A stretch of 7,133 bases of DNA. Origin: Actinomycetota bacterium (GTDB lineage Bacteria; Actinomycetota; Thermoleophilia; Solirubrobacterales; Solirubrobacteraceae). A model generated the notes under the pieces. The model saw only the letters and a list, made by a program, of their open reading frames with translations. It searched no databases and was not told where the DNA came from. How positions within the stretch are numbered: position 1 is the first letter of the stretch; the number at the start of each line of letters is the position of its first letter. This document shows positions 1 to 4,101 of this stretch, in pieces. The stretch spans positions 1 through 7,133 of the forward strand of contig VAWY01000196.1 of NCBI GenBank assembly GCA_005888335.1, read 5' to 3'. The position numbers were made by a program, and so were the translations under genes.

Positions 1-986
1 TTGTGGGCGACGTCGTAGACCTGGCGCGTCTCGTCGGCCGCCCGCGCGCCGACGACCCGGCCCACCGCTTGGCGGACGCGGTGGGCGATGCCCTGGCGGT
101 TGGCCCACGCGAAGTTCGCGGCCGCGGCCATCGCGCCCAGGTAAGCGCGCCCGTCCTCTGAGCCGACGGGCGCGCAGGACAGCTGGCGGTCGGGCAGCGT
201 GATGCCGTGGCGCGCCAAGGCGACGTCCATGCGGCGGACGAAGTCCGTGCACACCTGGTGGCCGAGGCCGCGCGAGCCGGAGTGGATGAGCACCGTCAGC
301 CCGCCCTCGTCGAGCCCGTAGGCCGCGGCCGCCGCCGGGTCGAGCACGCGGTCGACGCGCTGCAGCTCGACGAAGTGATTGCCCGAGCCGAGCGTCCCGA
401 TCTGACCGCCGCCGCGCTGGCGCGCGCGTTCGGAGACCTCGGCGGGGTCGGCGCCCGGCATGCGCCCGCCCGACTCGGTGCGCTCAACGTCCTCCGGCAC
501 GCCGAGCCCGCGCCGCACGAGCGCCTGGGCGCCCTCGGCGAGCACCTGCTCGAGCGAGGCGCCGCGCAGGTCGAGACCGCCCTCGCGCCCGGCGCCCGCC
601 GGCACGGCGCGCGAGAGCTCGTGCACGAGCCGCTCCCGGCGCTTGCCGCCGAGCTCCTCGGCCGTCAGCGGAAGAGCGAGCAGCCGGACGCCGCAGTTGA
701 TGTCGTACCCCACGCCACCCGGCGAGACGACGCCGTCCGGCGGCGCGGTCGCCGCCACGCCGCCGACGGGGAAGCCGTAGCCCTGATGCACGTCGGGCAT
801 GGCCAGGGCCGCGTCGACGATCCCCGGCAGCGTCGCGACGTTGCACAGCTGCTCGAGCCAGCCCTCGTCGCCGATCGCCTCGACCAGCTCGGCGTCGGCG
901 AAGACGCGTGCCGGCACGCGCATGTCGGCGCGCGCCTCGGCTGGGACCTCCCAGGTGACGTCGTCGACGCGCCGCAGCTCAGACAT
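1..986 (-). CDS. rtcB: RNA-splicing ligase RtcB (3' end outside the window)
   Basis: RtcB joins RNA 2',3'-cyclic phosphate (or 3'-phosphate) ends to 5'-OH ends using GTP and Mn2+, in tRNA splicing or RNA repair in the cytoplasm. The first 328 residues are visible; the family is usually about 400-480 long. Seen in order: MRVPARVFA (22-30), [14 protein letters not shown] (63-76), the metal-binding DINCG loop with Asp95 and Cys98, GSGNHFVE with His204, HSGSRGLGH with His235, and YDVAH with His328 at the very edge. These match the conserved Mn ligands of the family. The histidine that becomes guanylylated lies further on and is not in the window. The ATG at 986-984 is chosen because MSELRRVDD leads straight into family homology. 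It overlaps the end of the archease gene by 8 bases (ATGTCTGA), which suggests translational coupling. The identification is secure. Confidence 0.96.
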   Translation of the reverse strand, partial: MSELRRVDDVTWEVPAEARADMRVPARVFADAELVEAIGDEGWLEQLCNVATLPGIVDAALAMPDVHQGYGFPVGGVAATAPPDGVVSPGGVGYDINCGVRLLALPLTAEELGGKRRERLVHELSRAVPAGAGREGGLDLRGASLEQVLAEGAQALVRRGLGVPEDVERTESGGRMPGADPAEVSERARQRGGGQIGTLGSGNHFVELQRVDRVLDPAAAAAYGLDEGGLTVLIHSGSRGLGHQVCTDFVRRMDVALARHGITLPDRQLSCAPVGSEDGRAYLGAMAAAANFAWANRQGIAHRVRQAVGRVVGARAADETRQVYDVAH

Positions 987-1368
987 CGAGCACCACCGTC
1001 GCGCGCCAGCCGGTCTCGCCTCGCTCGAGCGCCAGCCGGTGGTAGGTCACCGCCTTGACCAGGTGCGACGGCCGCCCGCGCCGCGCCACGAGCTGCCCGC
1101 GCACCACGCCTTCCCCGACGCTCACGCCGCGCGCCTCCTGCGGGATAAGGAGGTCCTGCTCAGCCAGGAAGATCAGCTCCTCAAGCCAGGCGGCCAGCAG
1201 CGCGCCAGGATCGCCGCCCTCGACTTGCAGCTCGCGCGTGACCGGCTCGTCGTCCGGCTCCCCGAGCACGTCGCCGAGCGCCGCCGTGGCCTCGGCCACC
1301 GCGTCCTCGGCGCTCGGCGCCTCAATGCGCAGCTCCAGCTCGCTCGTGTGCTCGACCCACTCGCGCAC
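979..1368 (-). CDS. Archease, activator of RtcB ligase
   Basis: Archease is a small cytoplasmic cofactor that promotes guanylylation and multiple turnover of RtcB. The start chosen here gives 129 residues, close to the usual 135-145. Seen: the N-terminal family signature as WVEHTSELELRIEA (4-17; family consensus near EHTADVGI), the central LLAAWLEELIFLAEQ, then KAVTYHRLALE and a C-terminal VVLDV strand. The start is GTG at 1368-1366, with a GGGGTAGG ribosome-binding site ten bases upstream. The frame stays open up to 1518, but that part is Arg/Pro-rich, crosses two hairpins and has no family similarity, so it is treated as leader. The stop lies inside the rtcB start, supporting a two-gene operon. 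One oddity is that the usual Ala-Asp of HTAD, where the Asp is thought to bind metal, is Ser-Glu here. The family call is strong; the exact start is less certain. Confidence 0.9.
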   Translation of the reverse strand: MREWVEHTSELELRIEAPSAEDAVAEATAALGDVLGEPDDEPVTRELQVEGGDPGALLAAWLEELIFLAEQDLLIPQEARGVSVGEGVVRGQLVARRGRPSHLVKAVTYHRLALERGETGWRATVVLDV

Positions 1369-1455
1369 CCACGATCGACCTACCCCGAACGCCGGCGCCG
1401 ACGCGTTGATCGGTGAGCGGTCGAGGGCCGAGATCCGCAACTGCGCCGCGAAGCT

Positions 1456-1476
1456 ACCGGGACTCGGACTCCCGGT
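1456..1476 (-). other. Hairpin in the archease leader
   Basis: A perfect 7-bp inverted repeat, ACCGGGA and TCCCGGT, encloses a 7-base loop. It lies between the stop of the Lys-rich protein gene and the archease start, about 90 bases before that start. No T-run follows on the minus strand, so it is not a classical intrinsic terminator. It could add to transcription stop or act as a leader structure; the sequence does not decide. Confidence 0.4.
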
Positions 1477-1501
1477 CGCCGGTGTGCATCGCGCGTAACG
1501 G

Positions 1502-1533
1502 CGGGGCCTTCGCCGCACGCAGCGGAGGCCCCG
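1502..1533 (-). terminator. Strong GC hairpin just after the Lys-rich protein gene
   Basis: An 8-bp stem (1502-1509 with 1526-1533, core GGGGCCT/AGGCCCC) is extended by an inner CCGC/GCGG stem over a five-base loop, with a three-base bulge on one side. It begins eight bases after the stop codon at 1541, the usual place for a terminator. No T-run follows on the minus strand, as is often the case in high-GC actinobacteria, so termination is inferred from position and stability. Confidence 0.5.
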
Positions 1534-1540
1534 GCGCCTG

Positions 1541-2005
1541 CTATCGCTCGGAGCTCGCCGACGCGCTCTTGCTCTTGGCGGTCGCGCCCGCCGGCTTTCG
1601 TGACCTCGTCGCGGCGCCCGCCTTCGCGGCCCGCGTGGTCGACCCGCGCTTCCCCGCCGCGGTCGTGGTCTTCCTCGCCGCCGTCGCCTTCGCGGTCGCC
1701 TTGCTCGCCGACGCCCCCCGCCGCCGGGCCGGCTTGCCGCTGACCAGCGCGCGCGGGATCTGCTCGAGGTCCCTCGTCACGGTCCTGCGCACGCTGCGCA
1801 GATCCTTACGCGCGTCCTTGAGCGTCGTCTCGAGATCCGCGAGCACGTCGCGCGATCCCTTGCTCAGCTCCTTGCGCAAGTCCTTCAGCGCGACCTGCGC
1901 CGCCTCCACGGACTGCGTGAGACGGTCAAACGCGACCTGGCCGGCATGCCGGGCGCGCGAGGCGCCGTCGCCCACCGGGCCGCTCACGCTGGCTGTCTTG
2001 GGCAT
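1541..2005 (-). CDS. Small basic protein with histone H1-like Lys/Ala-rich tail
   Basis: This 154-residue protein has two parts. Residues about 20-90 look alpha-helical and possibly coiled-coil, with regularly spaced charged residues (for example VALKDLRKEL and TTLKDARKDL). Residues about 91-154 are low-complexity, rich in Lys, Ala, Thr, Ser and Arg (for example KPARRR, KATAKATAARKTT, SRKPAG), as in bacterial histone H1-like tails. The likely role, binding DNA or RNA through the tail and perhaps compacting the nucleoid, is inferred from composition only; no enzyme motif, signal peptide or membrane helix is present. The ATG at 2005-2003 follows a good GGGAGG ribosome-binding site ten bases upstream (2021-2016). 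A GC hairpin follows the stop, so it is probably transcribed alone. It could also be a phasin-like or other helical protein with a basic tail. Confidence 0.8.
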   Translation of the reverse strand: MPKTASVSGPVGDGASRARHAGQVAFDRLTQSVEAAQVALKDLRKELSKGSRDVLADLETTLKDARKDLRSVRRTVTRDLEQIPRALVSGKPARRRGASASKATAKATAARKTTTAAGKRGSTTRAAKAGAATRSRKPAGATAKSKSASASSER

Positions 2006-2051
2006 CCCAACTCAACCTCCCTCGATCGGGGTTGGCGCGCGCTCCATGCGA

Positions 2052-2079
2052 AGCGTAGTTCCCGCCCGTCGCCCCGCAA
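2052..2079 (-). promoter_or_regulatory. Possible promoter of the Lys-rich protein gene
   Basis: On the minus strand TTGCGG (2079-2074) and TACGCT (2057-2052) are 16 bases apart and lie about 45-75 bases before the ATG at 2005. Each matches the sigma70 consensus at only half its positions, with TTG and TA...T conserved, which is common in high-GC actinobacteria. Position supports it; sequence alone is weak. Confidence 0.3.
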
Positions 2080-2152
2080 CCCCCGAATCCCCGCCGCCAG
2101 CAGACCACGCCTCCTCAGTGCCCGGCGCGCGACACCGCACTTGGCTCCCTCA

Positions 2153-2505
2153 TCAGCCGCGCGTCGCCCCGGCGCCGGCGCGGTGCAGCACCTTGCCCAG
2201 TCGTCCGATCGCGGCGACCGGGTCTTCGAACCGCCACACGCGACGACCGTAGACCGCTCCGCGCGCACCGCCGGCGACCGCGGCGACGAGCTCGTCATCG
2301 AGCGATCCCCGGCCCTCGCCCGTTCCGCCGAGGACGACGACGGGCACAGGGCACTCGCGGGTCCAGCCGACATCGCGGTCACATGCCCCGGGAACTCGGT
2401 CTTGACGACGTCCGCGCCTAGCTCCGCGGCGAGCCGGCAGCCGTACCGCAGCCGGTCGACGTCGACGCGGTCGCCGGCCCGCTCGCCCCACGGCACGGTC
2501 TCGAC
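2153..2505 (-). pseudogene. 3' half of a class I (DhnA/FbaB-type) aldolase, frameshifted
   Basis: Two overlapping frames together spell the C-terminal half of a DhnA/FbaB-type class I aldolase (family members include archaeal fructose-bisphosphate aldolase and LsrF). The first (2505 to about 2362) gives a strand and helix ending RLAAELGADVVKTEFPGH, where the Lys sits at the place of the family's Schiff-base lysine. The second (about 2365 to 2153) gives CPVPVVVLGG, then a helix, then GAVYGRRVWRFEDPVAA, matching the phosphate-binding end of the barrel, and a TGA stop. Joining them needs a one-base shift near 2362-2365. The N-terminal half, about 100-150 residues, is missing; fragments of another gene family lie immediately upstream. 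Both the shift and the loss argue for a dead gene. A sequencing error could explain the shift but not the missing half. Confidence 0.72.
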
Positions 2506-2510
2506 TTCCG

Positions 2511-2654
2511 GAAGGCGACCGGCCCGTGGGTCGCGCCGAAGCCGGGCAGGCGCTCGCGGACGTAGAGGTGGCCCGCCGGAGTTTCCATGCCAGGCCGCCC
2601 GATGCCTACCGGCGAGCGCCAGATCCGGCGGCCATCGGGGTACAGCGTCGCCAA
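2511..2654 (-). pseudogene. Fragment of an L,D-transpeptidase (YkuD) domain
   Basis: About 48 residues resemble the start of an L,D-transpeptidase catalytic domain, the family that makes 3-3 cross-links in peptidoglycan. Seen: ATLYPDGRRIW, SPVGIGRPGMETPAGH, LYVRERLPGFG and HGPVAF, matching the family pattern of a strand, VGxGxPxTPTPxGxFYV, and a later YGPxAF. The catalytic HGT and SxGCxR segments that should follow are absent, and the frame passes directly into unrelated sequence next to the aldolase remnant. A TTG at 2654 could be read as a start, but no signal peptide or upstream domain is recognisable in any frame. This is best read as a relic trapped by deletion. The identification rests on motif resemblance only. 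Confidence 0.6.
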
Positions 2655-2761
2655 CGACCTCGGCGACGTCGAGCATCCCGGCTGAGCGCCGGCGCGTGGC
2701 CGGCCCGGGTCGATCTCGTTGCCTTGCGGCGCGGGCCCAGCGGGCGTAGCGTTCCGCCAAC

Positions 2762-2862
2762 GACGGGACGCGACTCGTGTGCGAGGTGCCTCGATGAGCG
2801 TTTCGGACGCTGTACGGGGTCTCCGGTTGGCTCCATAGCGAGCTAGGCGACCGCGTCCCGTC
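2762..2862. repeat. 101-bp segment bounded by perfect 11-bp inverted repeats
   Basis: GACGGGACGCG (2762-2772) and its exact reverse complement CGCGTCCCGTC (2852-2862) enclose 79 bases. Inside are small stem-loops: CTCG/CGAG at about 2774-2785, AGCGT/ACGCT around a TTCGG loop at about 2796-2810, and GCTC/GAGC near 2830-2843. The whole can be drawn as a closed stem with several arms. No gene covers it convincingly on either strand and no obvious target-site duplication flanks it. It could be a structured RNA, a miniature mobile element or chance; the perfect outer stem makes chance less likely. The surrounding gene-free stretch (2655-2874) shows nothing else I can support. Confidence 0.5.
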
Positions 2863-2874
2863 CCCGAGTAGCCC

Positions 2875-3282
2875 TCACCGCTGGCGCCGCCTGGCGCACG
2901 ATGCGACCGTTCGGCGCCCTAACGGGCGCCCTTCCGTGCGAGCGACCTGGCGGTGACAGCCGGTGCCGGCCGCGGGGCGGAAGCCGTGCACCTCGGGAAT
3001 GTGCTCCCACTGGTCATCGGTCTCCGCAAGGACCATCCAGCCGACTGCGCCGAGGCCGACGAGGAGGAACGAGGCGGCGATGAGTTGCATCGTCAGGCTC
3101 GCGGTCGGCCCGGCGATCGCGAACAGCACCGCGGAGAGCGCGATGCACAGGGCCGACCCGCTGGCACGGCCTGCGCGCGCGAGGCCCCACGCGAGCACGA
3201 TCACGCCGAGCGAGAGCGCGAGGGTCAGCAGCATCAACGGCAAAAGCTCCTCCCCCGCGCGCGGCGCCTTGCGCGCGGTCAC
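2875..3282 (-). CDS. Truncated tandem copy of the upstream membrane protein (possible pseudogene)
   Basis: This 135-residue frame has three probable membrane helices (about 13-36, 42-60, 64-85) and then GWMVLAETDDQWEHIPE...GFRPA. That ending matches the C-terminal end of the larger membrane protein just upstream (GWRVLSETDEQWDHTPE...GFRPA), and residues 13-105 align with residues 138-230 of that protein. It therefore lacks the first three helices of its paralog. After the match it runs about 30 residues further through an Arg-rich tail with no counterpart, as if the ancestral stop had been lost. The start is taken as GTG at 3282-3280; no clear ribosome-binding site precedes it. It is in the same frame as the upstream gene, 12 bases after its stop. 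The copies are clearly diverged at DNA level, so the duplication is not recent. It may be a small functional protein expressed by reinitiation, or a decaying copy. Confidence 0.55.
   Translation of the reverse strand: MTARKAPRAGEELLPLMLLTLALSLGVIVLAWGLARAGRASGSALCIALSAVLFAIAGPTASLTMQLIAASFLLVGLGAVGWMVLAETDDQWEHIPEVHGFRPAAGTGCHRQVARTEGRPLGRRTVASCARRRQR
2913..2930 (-). other. Hairpin within the odd C-terminal tail of the truncated copy
   Basis: GGCGCCC and GGGCGCC form a perfect 7-bp stem over TAAC. It falls in the part of the truncated membrane-protein copy that has no counterpart in its paralog. It may be an old transcription terminator later swallowed by a lengthened reading frame. No T-run follows it on the minus strand. 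Confidence 0.4.
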
Positions 3283-3294
3283 AAGGCGCGGTTG

Positions 3295-3996
3295 TCAGTG
3301 CGTGGCGGCCGGCCTGAAGCCTCTCCACTCTGGCGTGTGGTCCCACTGCTCGTCGGTCTCGCTGAGTACCCGCCAGCCGACCGTGGCGAAGGCGACGAAG
3401 AGGATCGCCGAGGCGACGATGAACCACGCCGAGGTGTTGCTGAAGAGCGCCACCTGGAGCACCACGACGCCGATCGTCAGCGCCGTCGCCGTCGACCAGT
3501 GGACGGCCCGCGCCAGGTACAGACCAACCGCGAGCACGATGATCCCGACCAGGAACGCCAGGCTGAGGACGAAGACCACCTGCGTGCCCGCGGTGTGGTC
3601 GAAGCGGTGCAGCAGCGACACCATCTGGGCGCGGTCGGCGCCGCCACGGACCATCTGCCACTGCACCAGCGACACGCCGCCGAACAGCATGAACATCATC
3701 ACGCCGACAAGCGCCAGCGCGCCACCGACGTGACCGAAGGCGACACGCCGCTCGCGCAGCATGTGCATCAGGCCGAGGACCGCCGGCAGGAGCAGCACGA
3801 TGCCGGCGATCGCCAACAGCGTCGAGATGTAAAAGCGGTCCGGGTGCCCGCCGATCGCCCGCAGGATCGAAGCCTCCTTGGTGCTCGACGTCGTCGGTCC
3901 GACGATCGACGAGCCCAGCAGGAGAAGGGGTGCGACCACCATGCACGCGCCGCACACCAGCCTGCGGAAGTGGTGCGCGTCGGAAACCTTGAACAC
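3295..3996 (-). CDS. Six-helix membrane protein of unknown function
   Basis: This 233-residue integral membrane protein has six probable helices at about 13-33, 57-80, 89-113, 138-163, 168-187 and 189-210. A short charged tail follows (SETDEQWDHTPEWRGFRP), which is also kept in the downstream copy. I do not recognise a named family with confidence; no catalytic motif, signal peptide cleavage site or transporter signature is visible, though the layout recalls small actinobacterial membrane proteins of undefined role. The frame is open to an ATG at 4050, but that ATG lies upstream of the predicted transcription start. GTG at 3996-3994 follows an ideal AAGGAG five bases upstream (4007-4002), so it is chosen. 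A near-consensus promoter sits about 40 bases upstream of the GTG, so the gene has its own transcript, separate from the dikinase. A partial paralog follows in the same frame after a single TGA. Confidence 0.85.
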   Translation of the reverse strand: MFKVSDAHHFRRLVCGACMVVAPLLLLGSSIVGPTTSSTKEASILRAIGGHPDRFYISTLLAIAGIVLLLPAVLGLMHMLRERRVAFGHVGGALALVGVMMFMLFGGVSLVQWQMVRGGADRAQMVSLLHRFDHTAGTQVVFVLSLAFLVGIIVLAVGLYLARAVHWSTATALTIGVVVLQVALFSNTSAWFIVASAILFVAFATVGWRVLSETDEQWDHTPEWRGFRPAATH

Positions 3997-4001
3997 GACT
4001 A

Positions 4002-4007
4002 CTCCTT
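4002..4007 (-). promoter_or_regulatory. Ribosome-binding site fixing the GTG start at 3996
   Basis: AAGGAG on the minus strand lies five bases before GTG (3996-3994). It is a nearly perfect Shine-Dalgarno match and decides in favour of this GTG over the in-frame ATG at 4050, which has no such signal and precedes the likely transcription start. Confidence 0.8.
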
Positions 4008-4033
4008 TTGGAACGGCGCCTTCCCGCAAGCCG

Positions 4034-4062
4034 ATTGTAGCGTTCCGCACATTGTTTGTCAG
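4034..4062 (-). promoter_or_regulatory. Near-consensus sigma70 promoter
   Basis: On the minus strand CTGACA (4062-4057) is followed by a 17-base spacer and TACAAT (4039-4034). Each hexamer matches the housekeeping consensus at five of six positions and the spacer is optimal. The predicted transcription start, near 4027, leaves a leader of about 30 bases with a strong ribosome-binding site before GTG 3996. It is an AT-richer island in very GC-rich DNA, which adds weight. Confidence 0.75.
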
Positions 4063-4073
4063 GCTTTCGGAGC

Positions 4074-4091
4074 GATCCCGGACGTCGGGTC
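4074..4091 (-). terminator. Weak hairpin after the dikinase gene
   Basis: CCCG and CGGG pair over a five-base loop, with two more pairs after a one-base bulge. It lies between the dikinase stop (4102) and the next promoter (4062), where a terminator would be expected. The stem is short and no T-run follows, so support is mainly positional. Confidence 0.25.
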
Positions 4092-4101
4092 TGAGCCGCC
4101 C

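Noticed and set aside
207..1058. A 283-codon plus-strand frame over rtcB
   Set aside because: It is the antisense of a well-conserved RtcB sequence and shows no family signal of its own.
1444..1490. A tRNA T-arm-like stem-loop (loop GTCCGAG on the minus strand)
   Set aside because: Pairing does not fit a T arm with the required G53-C61 position, and no anticodon arm, acceptor stem or CCA can be placed around it.
1369..1518. N-terminal extension of archease up to codon 179
   Set aside because: The extra residues are Arg/Pro/Ser-rich without similarity and cover two hairpins; a GTG with a ribosome-binding site at 1368 fits the family length.
1413..2252. A 279-codon plus-strand frame with a hydrophobic stretch that could pass for a membrane protein
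   Set aside because: The hydrophobic stretch is simply the antisense of the Lys/Ala-rich tail of the minus-strand gene, and the frame spans hairpins and intergenic DNA.
1984..2760. A single 258-codon minus-strand gene
   Set aside because: Only residues about 86-133 show aldolase similarity; the rest is out of phase with the transpeptidase fragment upstream and with the aldolase end downstream, and it runs into the start of the Lys-rich protein gene.
2762..2862. Integron attC site as an explanation for the inverted-repeat segment
   Set aside because: The core GTTRRRY and RYYYAAC sites of attC are absent and there is no cassette gene or integrase nearby.
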